A stretch of 64,000 nt of DNA from an uncultured Psychroserpens sp. Lineage in GTDB: Bacteria > Bacteroidota > Bacteroidia > Flavobacteriales > Flavobacteriaceae. The notes under the pieces were generated by a model. The model worked only from the letters and a program-made list of their open reading frames with translations. It made no database searches and was not told the origin of the DNA. Below, in pieces: positions 43,551-52,945 of the stretch. Made by a program: the position numbers and the translations under genes. Position 1 is the first letter of the stretch; each line of letters starts with the position of its first letter. Location of the stretch: positions 496,001 through 560,000 of the forward strand of contig NZ_CANNDQ010000001.1 of assembly GCF_947503375.1 (NCBI RefSeq), read 5' to 3'.

Positions 43551-46106
43551 TTGAATAGATCGTCTAAAATTATTACAGCTCTGTTTTGTGTTACGCTTTT
43601 TGTAACAAGCTGCTCACGCAAAAAAGATACATTCATCAATAGAAACTTTCACGCTTTAGGCACCAAGTACAACATTCTTTATAATGGGAATATTGCTTTA
43701 GAAAAAGGAAGAGAAACAGTTGATGATGCCGCAACAGATAATTATTGGCAACTTCTTACCGTTGAGCGAATGCAAATAGAAGAAGATGTTATTTTACCGG
43801 GACAATCTAAAAATCAAGATTTTGAACGTGCGGAAGAGAAGGCAATTAAAGCTGTCCAGAAGCATGGGATGAACATCAAAGGTAAAGAGTATAATCCTCA
43901 AATTGATGAAGCTTATTTATTATTAGGGAAAGCGCGCTATTTTGATCAACGCTTTGTACCTGCATTAGAGGCATTCAACTACATCTTATATAAATACCCT
44001 GCCAGTGATAAGATTAATACTGCAAAGGTTTGGAGAGAAAAAACAAATATCCGATTAGAGAATAATGAGCTAGCTATCAAAAATTTAAAACGTCTATTAG
44101 ATCAAGAAGAACTAGAAGATCAAGACCTGGCAGATGCAACAGCAATGTTAGCTCAAGCTTATATCAATATAAAATCTAAAGATAGTGCGTTAACTCAGCT
44201 TGCTGTTGCAGCAGAATACACCAAAAAGCATAAAGAACGCGCTAGGTATAATTATATCATTGGGCAACTCTATAATGAATTTGGAAAAATTGATAGTGCT
44301 AATATGGCTTTTGATAGAATTATTGATATGCATCGCAAAATACCTAGACCGTATTATATCAATGCACATCTAGCTAAAGCTACAAACTTCGATATGGAAA
44401 ATGGCAATAAGTTGGAGTTTGAAGAATACTTAACCAACTTAGAAGAAAACCGAGAAAATCGTCCATTTTTAGATAAGATATATTATCGTATTGCAGAATA
44501 TCATAGAGCGAATAAATCAGACTCTTTAGCAGCAGTATATTATAATAGATCATTACGTACAAATACAGCAGATCAGCAATTAAAAGCGTATGATTATACC
44601 ACCTTAGGAGACATGAGTTTTGATGAAGCTGAGTACAAAAAAGCTGGTGCTTATTACGACAGTACAATGACTAATCTAAAGCTAAACTCTAAACCTTACA
44701 GAGTGATTAAACGCAAAAGAGAAAATTTAGACGATGTTATTTATTATGAAGATATCGCTCAAGTTAATGATAGTATTCTAAACTTAGTAAGTTTGTCTGA
44801 TGAAGATAGGTTAGCTATTTTCACGAAATATACTAACGATTTAAAGGAAAAAGCAAAAGAGGCTCAAGAAAAGGAAGAAGCGGCTAAACGGGTTAATTCA
44901 GGTATCGCTAATGTAGATAACAATAACACTAATAAAGTTGGAAAATCTCTAAGAGCAGACCCTAAAGCTAAAAATGGGAAGCAGAATTTTTATTTCTATA
45001 ACCAAACTACAGTTGCATTTGGAAAAAATGAGTTTATAAGAATTTGGGGAGAACGCTCATTAAAAGACAATTGGAGGTTATCTGATACTAGAAATAATGC
45101 AAATATCAATCAACAAGTTAATACTCAAGCTGCTGTAGGAATAGGTGAGGCCTATGACCCTGAATTTTACCTTTCAAAAATTCCGACAGATCAAAAAGTA
45201 ATAGACAGCATAGCCAAAGAACGTAATTTTGCCTACTACCAACTAGGTGTGATCTACAAAGAAAAATTTAAAGAATATCAATTGGCAAAAGATAAGTTAG
45301 AAAGCCTTCTTCGTAATAACCTAGAAGACCGTCTGGTTTTACCTTCAAAGTATAATTTATATAAAATTTATGTTGAGTTAGGACTACAAAATGAGGCTAA
45401 TACCATGAAGAGTGAGATTGTAGCAAATTACCCAGAATCTAGATATGCACAAATTTTATTAAATCCTAAATCTGAATTTTCTAAAGACGAAAACAGTCCA
45501 GAACGTTTATATGAAAAACTTTATGAGCAATTCAATGCTCAAAAATATACTGAAGTAATTACAGCTTCTGAAGCTTATATTTTACAATTTGAAGGCGATC
45601 CAATTGTGCCAAAGTTTGAAATCTTAAAGGCATCTGCTAAAGGGAGATTATATGGTTTTGAAGCTTATAAAGAAGGTGTTAATTTCATAGCACTAACCTA
45701 TCCAAATTCTGAAGAAGGTAAAAAAGCTGAAGAGATCATGAATACGGCAATTCCTATTCTAGCAAAAAAACAATTTACAGATAATGATGAAGCCAAACAC
45801 TTTAATGTGTTATATCCTTTTGATGTTAGTGAGAAAGAAGAGATAGACGAGTTTGTTAAACAACTAAATGATGCGGTTTCAAAAGTAACTTATTTTGACC
45901 TAACCACATCAATTGATGTTTACAGTCCTAATACTGTTTTTGTAGTTGTTCATGGCCTAACTAGTATTCAAGGTGCTTCAGGTTTTGCTGAAATATTAGA
46001 AGAAAATAAACATAAGATTGTTCGTGATTTTCATTCAATTTCTTCACCCAACTACGAAATTGTTCAAAGGCATAAAAATTTAGACGAATATTTAGCATCC
46101 CAATAA
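43551..46106 (+). CDS. sprE: gliding/type IX secretion lipoprotein SprE (PorW)
   Basis: This 851-residue TPR-rich lipoprotein has a signal ending LFVTSC with lipidated C21. The mature start, SRKKDTFINRNFHALGTKYN, is the hallmark of SprE/PorW, a periplasmic lipoprotein needed for type IX secretion and gliding in flavobacteria. TPR-like helical repeats fill about 95-390 and 590-760, with a charged helical spacer between. A TTG at 43551 is the start; no ATG is available before residue 74, which would delete the signal. It precedes the bactofilin gene by 13 bases. Confidence 0.85.
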   Translation: MNRSSKIITALFCVTLFVTSCSRKKDTFINRNFHALGTKYNILYNGNIALEKGRETVDDAATDNYWQLLTVERMQIEEDVILPGQSKNQDFERAEEKAIKAVQKHGMNIKGKEYNPQIDEAYLLLGKARYFDQRFVPALEAFNYILYKYPASDKINTAKVWREKTNIRLENNELAIKNLKRLLDQEELEDQDLADATAMLAQAYINIKSKDSALTQLAVAAEYTKKHKERARYNYIIGQLYNEFGKIDSANMAFDRIIDMHRKIPRPYYINAHLAKATNFDMENGNKLEFEEYLTNLEENRENRPFLDKIYYRIAEYHRANKSDSLAAVYYNRSLRTNTADQQLKAYDYTTLGDMSFDEAEYKKAGAYYDSTMTNLKLNSKPYRVIKRKRENLDDVIYYEDIAQVNDSILNLVSLSDEDRLAIFTKYTNDLKEKAKEAQEKEEAAKRVNSGIANVDNNNTNKVGKSLRADPKAKNGKQNFYFYNQTTVAFGKNEFIRIWGERSLKDNWRLSDTRNNANINQQVNTQAAVGIGEAYDPEFYLSKIPTDQKVIDSIAKERNFAYYQLGVIYKEKFKEYQLAKDKLESLLRNNLEDRLVLPSKYNLYKIYVELGLQNEANTMKSEIVANYPESRYAQILLNPKSEFSKDENSPERLYEKLYEQFNAQKYTEVITASEAYILQFEGDPIVPKFEILKASAKGRLYGFEAYKEGVNFIALTYPNSEEGKKAEEIMNTAIPILAKKQFTDNDEAKHFNVLYPFDVSEKEEIDEFVKQLNDAVSKVTYFDLTTSIDVYSPNTVFVVVHGLTSIQGASGFAEILEENKHKIVRDFHSISSPNYEIVQRHKNLDEYLASQ

Positions 46107-46119
46107 AAAAGAAAAACCT

Positions 46120-46581
46120 ATGTTTTCTTCAGATAAAAAAACAGGAAAAATGGCAACAGACACAATTTCACAGCAAAACACAATTGCTAAAGGAACTACT
46201 ATTACTGGTGATATTATAAGTGATGGTGATTTTAGAATAGAAGGTACATTGCAAGGAAATATCAAAACACCCGGAAAGGTAGTTATTGGTAAAAGTGGAG
46301 TAATTAATGGAACTTTAAAGAGCACTAATGCAGACATTGAAGGGAAATTTTCAGGTAAGTTAATGATTTCTGATGTTTTGTCTTTACGATCTACAGCTCA
46401 TGTTGAAGGTGAGGCAGAAGTAGGTAAATTAGCTGTTGAAATAGACGCAACCTTTAATGCAACTTGTGTAATGAAAGGGGCTTTAAAAGAACTCAATAAT
46501 GGACCAAGAACAGGACAACAAACCTCAATTCAAAGACCAACACAAACAGGAAGCAACCCAGAAAAAGGTCAATCGGCTTAA
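46120..46581 (+). CDS. bactofilin (polymer-forming cytoskeletal protein)
   Basis: This 153-residue protein is almost entirely a DUF583/bactofilin right-handed beta-helix (about 20-125). It has a repeating pattern of small and hydrophobic residues: TTITGDIISDGDFRIEGTLQ, then GKVVIGKSGVINGTL and AHVEGEAEVGKL. Bactofilins form nucleotide-free filaments, often at the membrane, guiding peptidoglycan enzymes or motility. The C-terminal 28 residues are polar and probably disordered, and this is where the gene overlaps atpZ by 83 bases in another frame. It follows sprE closely. Confidence 0.93.
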   Translation: MFSSDKKTGKMATDTISQQNTIAKGTTITGDIISDGDFRIEGTLQGNIKTPGKVVIGKSGVINGTLKSTNADIEGKFSGKLMISDVLSLRSTAHVEGEAEVGKLAVEIDATFNATCVMKGALKELNNGPRTGQQTSIQRPTQTGSNPEKGQSA

Positions 46582-46780
46582 CAACTATGCTCGGTTGTCA
46601 GGTATTGCAATTCAAATGTTTGCTATCATTGCTGTAGGAACGTTTATAGGCTTCAAATTAGACGAAAAACATCCAAATACTTATAATCTTTATACTTTAG
46701 GTTGTTCATTATCAGCTGTAATTATATCTATAATCTATATAATTAGACGTATTATTGCAATCTCAAAAGAAGATAGTTAA
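46499..46780 (+). CDS. AtpZ/AtpI-type F0 assembly protein
   Basis: This 93-residue protein has two membrane helices (about 34-53 and 65-84) with NNYARLSGIAIQMFAIIAVGTFIG and LDEKHPN between them (key residues G-x-x-x-Q-M and D-E-K). That is the AtpZ/AtpI signature; the family is linked to c-ring assembly and cation handling of F-type ATP synthase. The only ATG before the conserved part is at 46499, inside the bactofilin gene, giving an 83-base out-of-frame overlap. It runs directly into the DUF6168 gene (0-base gap). Confidence 0.85.
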   Translation: MDQEQDNKPQFKDQHKQEATQKKVNRLNNYARLSGIAIQMFAIIAVGTFIGFKLDEKHPNTYNLYTLGCSLSAVIISIIYIIRRIIAISKEDS

Positions 46781-47176
46781 ATGAACGATATTTTTAAAAA
46801 GAGAGAAACCAACTTTCTTATTCAGTTGTTGGGTCTAAGCGCACTTATATTTAGCATTCATTACTATTTGATCTTTCATTTTGCCAAAGAAGTCATCTTG
46901 TTTTTTCCATTATGGCATATTTATGCGTTTCACATTATTACTGTTATTATTATTTACACATTAATTAATTACAGAGCATCTATTGGAAAAACAGAAGTTT
47001 TTAATGCTTTCATACTTGGAATGCTTTTAAAAATGATTCTAACTATTGTGTTTTTACTCCCATGGATTTTATCAAAACCAGAACAAAAAGGTGTCGATTT
47101 GGCAAACTTCTTTATTCCATATTTTATTTTTCTTTCATTTGAAGTGTTTTCAGTTGTAAAAATTCTTCAGAAATAA
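46781..47176 (+). CDS. DUF6168 family membrane protein
   Basis: This 131-residue protein has four predicted membrane helices (about 12-30, 36-60, 72-95, 105-125). I recognise it as the Bacteroidota DUF6168 family, regularly placed between atpZ/atpI and atpB. By size, topology and position it corresponds to the AtpI-like second small protein of other ATP synthase operons, though sequence similarity to AtpI is not obvious by eye. It starts immediately after the atpZ stop. The atp promoter follows at 47237. Confidence 0.8.
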   Translation: MNDIFKKRETNFLIQLLGLSALIFSIHYYLIFHFAKEVILFFPLWHIYAFHIITVIIIYTLINYRASIGKTEVFNAFILGMLLKMILTIVFLLPWILSKPEQKGVDLANFFIPYFIFLSFEVFSVVKILQK

Positions 47177-47236
47177 AATGATTAACACCTGCAATTCTCA
47201 TCTAAAAAGCACCAAATAATAATCTTAAAATTATTG

Positions 47237-47267
47237 TTTGACAATTAATATAATGTACGTACATTTG
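47237..47267 (+). promoter_or_regulatory. promoter of the atpBEFHAG operon
   Basis: TTTG at 47237-47240 and TACATTTG at 47260-47267 are separated by 19 bases, an excellent match to the Bacteroidota primary-sigma consensus TTTG-N19-TAnnTTTG. The expected transcript start near 47274 leaves a leader of about 30 bases before atpB. Confidence 0.75.
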
Positions 47268-47305
47268 CACCGAATTTAAAGTAGCGTATTTTTAAGCAAT
47301 ACAGG

Positions 47306-48388
47306 ATGAGATTAAACACTTTTAAAAACGTATTATTTTCGGTCTTATTTTTAGCAATTTCATTTGCTGGATATGCGTTTGAAAATAGCGATAGTAAAGA
47401 AGGCGAAGAGTTCAATCCAAAGGAAATGATTTTGCATCACGTTAAGGATGCTCATGAATTTCATTTATGGGACTGGAAAGGTAGACCTGTTTCATTATCA
47501 TTACCTATAATACTTTGGACAGATAACGGATTAACAACGTTTTCTTCAAGTAAATTTCATCACGATGATAATGGTAAAGTTATTGTTGAGGAAAACGGGA
47601 ACAAGTTCGTGAAATTTCACGAGAAGATTTACCAATTAGAGGACAATGCAAGTGTTATTGAATTTGATGAAGAACACCACCCAATTAATGCACATAAACC
47701 GCTGAATTTTTCTATCACAAGAAATGTTTTCATGATGTGGGTTTCCGTTGTTGTACTGCTATTGATATTTCTTACTGCAGCCAGAAGCTACAAAAAATCT
47801 AGTGATGGTGTCCCTACCGGAATTGCTGGGTTTGTTGAACCGCTTATCGTTTTTGTTAGGGATGAAATTGGGAAGCCAATGATTGGTGAGCATAAATATA
47901 AAAGATACATGCCATATTTGTTGACTATATTTTTCTTCATTTGGATCAATAATATTTTTGGATTAATTCCAATATTAAACGGCGCTAACTTAAGTGGTAA
48001 TATTGCATTTACTTGTACGCTTGCGGTATTTACTTTCATTATTACAACATTAAGCGGTAACTCTAACTACTGGAAACATATTTTTTGGATGCCAGGAGTT
48101 CCAGTGCCAATGAAAATATTTTTAATGCCAATTGAAATTATCGGAATGTTTGTAAAACCTATTTCGTTAATGATACGTTTATTCGCAAATATTACAGCAG
48201 GACACGTTATTATTTTAGCATTAATGTCATTAATTTTTGTATTTAAAACTGTGGCAATCGCACCAGTATCTGTAGCTTTTTCATTATTTATTACAGTTAT
48301 TGAAATTATTGTTACAGCAATACAAGCATATATATTTACAATATTGTCAGCCTTATATTTTGGTATGGCGACTGAAGATCATCATTAA
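47306..48388 (+). CDS. atpB: ATP synthase F0 subunit a
   Basis: This 360-residue proton-channel subunit has an N-terminal hydrophobic segment (about 8-24) and a periplasmic extension of about 110 residues before the usual membrane helices. That extended form is typical of Bacteroidota and explains the length compared with about 270 in E. coli. The essential arginine is R291 in SLMIRLFANITAGHV. NNIFGLIPIL, and the final helix with QAYIFTILSALYFG, are conserved. It is first in atpBEFHAG and 19 bases before atpE. Confidence 0.95.
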   Translation: MRLNTFKNVLFSVLFLAISFAGYAFENSDSKEGEEFNPKEMILHHVKDAHEFHLWDWKGRPVSLSLPIILWTDNGLTTFSSSKFHHDDNGKVIVEENGNKFVKFHEKIYQLEDNASVIEFDEEHHPINAHKPLNFSITRNVFMMWVSVVVLLLIFLTAARSYKKSSDGVPTGIAGFVEPLIVFVRDEIGKPMIGEHKYKRYMPYLLTIFFFIWINNIFGLIPILNGANLSGNIAFTCTLAVFTFIITTLSGNSNYWKHIFWMPGVPVPMKIFLMPIEIIGMFVKPISLMIRLFANITAGHVIILALMSLIFVFKTVAIAPVSVAFSLFITVIEIIVTAIQAYIFTILSALYFGMATEDHH

Positions 48389-48392
48389 TTAA

Positions 48393-48617
<225 letters not shown>

Positions 48618-48624
48618 AAACATG

Positions 48625-48663
48625 AAATGCGCAGAAGTAACGGTTGGTTGCTTCTGTGTGTTT
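48625..48663 (+). other. 17-bp RNA hairpin between atpE and atpF
   Basis: Positions 48625-48641 pair with 48647-48663 without bulges, with four G-U pairs and a 5-base loop. A short T-run (48661-48664) follows. It fills the 77-base gap between atpE and atpF and may slow or process the transcript so that atpE mRNA outlasts or exceeds the rest. Confidence 0.6.
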
Positions 48664-48694
48664 TGAAATTTAAGTTATTAAAAAACAAAAAAAA

Positions 48695-49189
48695 ATGGAT
48701 TTAATTACACCTGATTTTGGTCTCGTATTTTGGACAGCAATAACATTCTTATTTTTACTTTTAATCTTAAGAAAATTTGCTTGGAAGCCTATTCTTGGAG
48801 CTGTAAGTGATAGAGAAGAAGGAATTAAAAATGCCTTGAAATCTGCTGAAAATGCTCGTAAAGAGATGGAAAACCTTCATGCAGACAATGAACGTATCTT
48901 GAAAGAGGCTAGAGCAGAACGCGAAGCTATGCTTAAAGAAGCACGTGAGATCAAAAATAAAATGATTGAAGACGCTAAAGATCAAGCTAAAGAAGAGGCT
49001 AATAAATTAGTTGCTCAAGCTCAAGCGTCTATTGAAACTGAAAAACAAGCTGCAATTGCTGAATTAAAGTCACAAGTTGCAAATCTTTCAATTGATATTG
49101 CAGAAAAAGTAGTACGTGAAGAACTTTCTAATAAAGACAAGCAAATCAAATTGGTTGAGTCTATGTTAGGTGAAGCGACATTAAACTAG
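48695..49189 (+). CDS. atpF: ATP synthase F0 subunit b
   Basis: This 164-residue subunit has one N-terminal membrane helix (FGLVFWTAITFLFLLLILRK, about 7-26), then FAWKPILGAVSDREEGIKNAL. A long charged coiled coil to the C-terminus follows, rich in A, E and K. It forms the peripheral stalk that holds F1 to subunit a. Length is normal for the family. It follows the atpE-atpF hairpin and precedes atpH by 6 bases. Confidence 0.95.
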   Translation: MDLITPDFGLVFWTAITFLFLLLILRKFAWKPILGAVSDREEGIKNALKSAENARKEMENLHADNERILKEARAEREAMLKEAREIKNKMIEDAKDQAKEEANKLVAQAQASIETEKQAAIAELKSQVANLSIDIAEKVVREELSNKDKQIKLVESMLGEATLN

Positions 49190-49195
49190 AAAATT

Positions 49196-49732
49196 ATGTC
49201 TGGAACAAGAGCAGCAATTCGTTATGCAAAAGCAGTTCTAAGTTTAGCTGTAGAACAAAAATCTACTGAAGCTGTATATAATGATATGAAGCTAATAGCT
49301 AATACCATATCTGAAAATACAGATTTAGGCTTAGCGTTAAAAAATGCAATTGCAAAGCAAGGCACGAAGAAACAGATTTTAAATCAAGTTTTTCCAAAGC
49401 TAAATGCATTGTCATCAAGATTGTTCGATGTATTGGTTGATAACAATAGAATTGATACTATCGTAGATGTGGCTCAAAAGTATAACGAATTATACGAAGC
49501 TCATATCGGAAAAGAAAAAGCAACAGTTACTACTGCAGTTCCTATAACTGATGATTTAGAAATTAAAGTCATGGCTAAGATCAAAGAACTAACTAGCAAA
49601 TCTGTTGAATTGGAAAATATCGTTAACGAAAGCATTATAGGTGGTTTCATTCTTCGTGTTGGAGACATTCAATACAATGCAAGTATTGCAAACAAACTAA
49701 ATAAGTTAAAAAGAGAATTTACATTAAATTAA
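49196..49732 (+). CDS. atpH: ATP synthase F1 subunit delta
   Basis: This 178-residue subunit has the OSCP/delta layout: an N-terminal helical bundle starting RAAIRYAKAVLSLAVEQ and a C-terminal domain with KATVTTAVPITDDLE. The latter ends in the conserved IIGGFILRVGDIQYNASI. It links the b stalk to the top of alpha3beta3. The gene lies between atpF and atpA, with a 24-bp palindrome in the 47-base gap that follows. Confidence 0.95.
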   Translation: MSGTRAAIRYAKAVLSLAVEQKSTEAVYNDMKLIANTISENTDLGLALKNAIAKQGTKKQILNQVFPKLNALSSRLFDVLVDNNRIDTIVDVAQKYNELYEAHIGKEKATVTTAVPITDDLEIKVMAKIKELTSKSVELENIVNESIIGGFILRVGDIQYNASIANKLNKLKREFTLN

Positions 49733-49738
49733 AAAAGT

Positions 49739-49762
49739 ATTTTAATACTGCAGTATTAAAAT
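49739..49762. repeat. 24-bp perfect palindrome between atpH and atpA
   Basis: Two 12-base arms (49739-49750 and 49751-49762) meet at a CTGCAG centre without spacer. In RNA this would form a weaker hairpin with a small forced loop; as DNA it could be a protein site. No T-run follows. Confidence 0.5.
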
Positions 49763-49779
49763 TCTAAATACTAAATAAA

Positions 49780-51360
49780 ATGGCAGAAGTAAAACCAGCT
49801 GAAATTTCAGCAATCTTAAAACAACAACTTTCAGGTTTTGAAGCAGGAGCTTCATTAGATGAAGTAGGAACAGTATTAACTGTTGGTGATGGTATTGTAC
49901 GTGCTTACGGACTTTCAAATGCACAATACGGAGAATTGGTAGAATTCGATGGTGGATTGGAAGGGATTGTACTTAACCTTGAAGAAGATAATGTAGGTAT
50001 CGTATTGTTAGGCCTTTCAGTAGGAGTAAGTGAAGGATCTACAGTAAGAAGAACTAACAAAATTGCATCTATCAACGTAGGAGAAGGTATTGTTGGTCGT
50101 GTAGTTGATACACTAGGTACTCCAATTGACGGTAAAGGACCAATTTCAGGTGATACATATCAAATGCCATTAGAGCGTAAAGCTCCAGGTGTCATCTATC
50201 GTGAACCAGTTACTGAACCATTACAAACAGGTATAAAATCTATTGATGCCATGATTCCTGTGGGAAGAGGTCAACGTGAGTTGGTAATTGGTGACCGTCA
50301 AACTGGTAAAACAACAGTTTGTATTGATACCATCCTTAATCAAAAAGAATTTTATGATGCAGGTGAACCTGTATATTGTATATATGTTGCTGTAGGTCAA
50401 AAAGCATCTACTGTAGCAAACATTGCTAAAGTATTAGAAGAAAGAGGCGCATTAGCTTATACAACTATTGTAGCAGCCAACGCATCAGATCCTGCACCAA
50501 TGCAAGTTTATGCACCAATGGCAGGAGCTGCTATTGGAGAATACTTTAGAGACACTGGTCGCCCAGCTTTAATCATCTATGATGATTTATCTAAACAAGC
50601 GGTTGCATATCGTGAGGTATCATTATTATTACGTCGTCCTCCAGGACGTGAAGCGTATCCTGGTGACGTTTTCTACTTACACTCTAGACTACTAGAGCGT
50701 TCTGCAAAAGTAATCAATGATGATGCTATTGCTAAAGAAATGAATGATTTACCAGATAGCTTAAAGCCAATGGTAAAAGGTGGAGGTTCTTTAACAGCAC
50801 TACCAATTATTGAAACTCAAGCAGGTGACGTTTCTGCTTATATTCCAACGAACGTAATTTCGATTACTGATGGCCAAATTTTCTTAGATGGTGATTTATT
50901 TAACTCTGGTGTTCGACCAGCAATTAACGTAGGTATTTCTGTATCTCGTGTTGGTGGTAATGCACAGATTAAATCAATGAAGAAAGTTTCTGGAACATTA
51001 AAATTAGATCAAGCACAATTCCGTGAATTAGAAGCATTTGCTAAGTTTGGTTCAGATTTAGATGCGGTTACTTTAAACGTAATTGAAAAAGGGAAGCGTA
51101 ACGTTGAAATCTTAAAGCAAGCTCAAAACGATCCATTTACAGTAGAAGATCAGATTGCAATCATTTATGCAGGATCTAAAAACTTGTTAAAAGATGTTCC
51201 TGTAGATAAAGTAAAAGAATTTGAAAGAGATTATATTGAGTTCTTAAACGCTAAACATAGAGATGTTTTAGATACTTTGAAATCAGGAAAATTAACTGAT
51301 GAAGTTACAGACACATTAAGTAATGTAGCTAAAGATTTATCAGGAAAATATAGAGCATAA
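49780..51360 (+). CDS. atpA: ATP synthase F1 subunit alpha
   Basis: This 526-residue regulatory nucleotide-binding subunit opens [18 protein letters not shown]. The P-loop is [14 protein letters not shown] (about 170-183). [33 protein letters not shown] (key residues D-D-L-S-K and R-R-P-P-G-R-E) and the arginine finger region [18 protein letters not shown] are all standard. It is about 13 residues longer than E. coli AtpA. The gene is followed by atpG after 52 bases. Subunit beta is not next to it. Confidence 0.97.
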   Translation: MAEVKPAEISAILKQQLSGFEAGASLDEVGTVLTVGDGIVRAYGLSNAQYGELVEFDGGLEGIVLNLEEDNVGIVLLGLSVGVSEGSTVRRTNKIASINVGEGIVGRVVDTLGTPIDGKGPISGDTYQMPLERKAPGVIYREPVTEPLQTGIKSIDAMIPVGRGQRELVIGDRQTGKTTVCIDTILNQKEFYDAGEPVYCIYVAVGQKASTVANIAKVLEERGALAYTTIVAANASDPAPMQVYAPMAGAAIGEYFRDTGRPALIIYDDLSKQAVAYREVSLLLRRPPGREAYPGDVFYLHSRLLERSAKVINDDAIAKEMNDLPDSLKPMVKGGGSLTALPIIETQAGDVSAYIPTNVISITDGQIFLDGDLFNSGVRPAINVGISVSRVGGNAQIKSMKKVSGTLKLDQAQFRELEAFAKFGSDLDAVTLNVIEKGKRNVEILKQAQNDPFTVEDQIAIIYAGSKNLLKDVPVDKVKEFERDYIEFLNAKHRDVLDTLKSGKLTDEVTDTLSNVAKDLSGKYRA

Positions 51361-51412
51361 TTAATTATCCTGTTTCTGTAATTAGGAACAGGATTATTTC
51401 ATATTTATTAAT

Positions 51413-52273
51413 ATGGCGAATTTAAAAGAAATACGTAATAGAATATCTTCGGTATCTTCAACGATGCAGATTACAAGTGCCATGAAAATGGTTTCTGCTG
51501 CTAAATTGAAGAAAGCTCAAGATGCTATTACAGCGATGCGACCATATGCAGATAAGTTAACTGAGCTTCTACAAAGCTTAAGTGCAACTTTAGATGCAGA
51601 TTCTGGAAGTAAATTTGCTGAACAACGTGACGTTAAGAAAGTATTGCTAGTCGCAGTCACCTCTAACAGAGGTTTAGCAGGTGCATTCAATTCAAATATT
51701 ATCAAAGAAGTCACAAAACTAGCTTCTGAAACCTATGCAAATCAAGAGGTTTCTTATGTAGTAATTGGTAAGAAAGCTAATGATGCTTTCAAAAAAACCA
51801 ATAAAGTTATTGCTAATAGTAGTGATGTTTTTGACGATTTAACGTTTGACAACGTGGCAGAAATTGCTGAAATGCTCATGGAAAAATTTGTTAATGGTGA
51901 TTTTGATAAAATCGAAGTTGTTTATAACAAGTTTAAAAATGCTGCAACACAAATTGTTATGACCGAACAGTTCTTGCCAATTGTTCCTGTTGAAAGTGAT
52001 TCAAACGTAAACTTAGATTATATATTTGAACCTTCTAAGGTTGAAATCGTTGAGCAACTGATTCCTAAGTCACTAAAGACACAATTGTACAAAAGTATAA
52101 GAGACAGTTTTGCAAGTGAGCATGGTGCACGTATGACTGCGATGCATAAAGCAACAGATAACGCTACAGAATTGAGAGATCAGTTGAAATTGACTTATAA
52201 CAAAGCACGTCAAGCAGCTATTACTAACGAAATTTTGGAGATTGTTGGTGGTGCAGAAGCCTTGAATAATTAA
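51413..52273 (+). CDS. atpG: ATP synthase F1 subunit gamma
   Basis: This 286-residue central shaft subunit has the N-terminal LKEIRNRISSVSSTMQITSAMKMV helix (key residues I-x-S-V-x-x-T-x-Q-I-T-x-A-M-K-M-V). The C-terminal helix is RMTAMHKATDNATELRDQL followed by YNKARQAAITNEILEIVGGA. It ends the operon; a strong terminator starts 23 bases downstream. atpD and atpC are absent, which is usual for Bacteroidota, where beta and epsilon are encoded elsewhere. Confidence 0.97.
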   Translation: MANLKEIRNRISSVSSTMQITSAMKMVSAAKLKKAQDAITAMRPYADKLTELLQSLSATLDADSGSKFAEQRDVKKVLLVAVTSNRGLAGAFNSNIIKEVTKLASETYANQEVSYVVIGKKANDAFKKTNKVIANSSDVFDDLTFDNVAEIAEMLMEKFVNGDFDKIEVVYNKFKNAATQIVMTEQFLPIVPVESDSNVNLDYIFEPSKVEIVEQLIPKSLKTQLYKSIRDSFASEHGARMTAMHKATDNATELRDQLKLTYNKARQAAITNEILEIVGGAEALNN

Positions 52274-52295
52274 ACGAAACACAAAATATTTTTAT

Positions 52296-52327
52296 AAAAA
52301 CCTAACTTTTACGAGTTAGGTTTTTTT
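52296..52327 (+). terminator. intrinsic terminator of the atp operon
   Basis: A 12-bp perfect stem (52296-52307 with 52314-52325) with a 6-base loop runs into a T-run (52321-52327), just after the atpG stop. Confidence 0.92.
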
Positions 52328-52374
52328 ATGGCATTACTTTTGACATTTACCTTAACCTATAAAGGTTATTTAAA

Positions 52375-52881
52375 ATGAGATCACTAAAGCAAATATCCTT
52401 TTTAATATTAATGTTAGTCATCATGACTAGCTTTTCACGATGCATGCCTTCACAATATCAACTTCAAAAAGAATCGTCTATCAATTTTGATGAGGCATAT
52501 AGTCAAAAATGGACTTCAGGAATTAAAGACGGAGGGTCAGGTGTAGACGTATTTATTACTGTTAATGATTCGTCTATTCAATTAGACAGCATGTATTTTA
52601 GAGAGCAGAGAGTTAAACTTAACTTGATAGAAGGGAATAAACGTTTATATGTTGGACGTTTTAAAATAATAGGTAATCAACAACACGACATTATCCTTAG
52701 TAGTGATTCAAAAGAAGAACACGATAATACAATGCCAAAAAAAAGACAAGAGATTCCCTTTGATTTACAAGATAACGAGTGTGTTATAAGCTACATAAAA
52801 GCAAACAAGACTTACTATTATAAGATATTAAATATTGAAATGCGACAACCGTTAAATTATCCTAGTGCGCCTAAAAATTAG
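52375..52881 (+). CDS. predicted lipoprotein, flavobacterial hypothetical family
   Basis: This 168-residue protein has an N-terminal hydrophobic signal ending SFSRC (C23). The arginine directly before the cysteine is unusual for a lipobox, so secretion by signal peptidase I is an alternative. The mature part has YSQKWTSGIKDGGSGVDVFI and DSMYFREQRVKLNL, which I recall from a widespread but uncharacterised flavobacterial family of small beta-rich envelope proteins. It lies between the atp terminator and a flippase gene. Function unknown. Confidence 0.65.
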   Translation: MRSLKQISFLILMLVIMTSFSRCMPSQYQLQKESSINFDEAYSQKWTSGIKDGGSGVDVFITVNDSSIQLDSMYFREQRVKLNLIEGNKRLYVGRFKIIGNQQHDIILSSDSKEEHDNTMPKKRQEIPFDLQDNECVISYIKANKTYYYKILNIEMRQPLNYPSAPKN

Positions 52882-52945
52882 ACAACAATATATCTTTGGT
52901 TTACGTTTGTTAAAAACGTATTTTTAGCAATATAAAACATATTTT

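Noticed and set aside
44380..44667. Minus-strand open frame of 95 codons opposite sprE
   Set aside because: Antisense to TPR coding sequence; Leu/Tyr-rich product without plausible structure.
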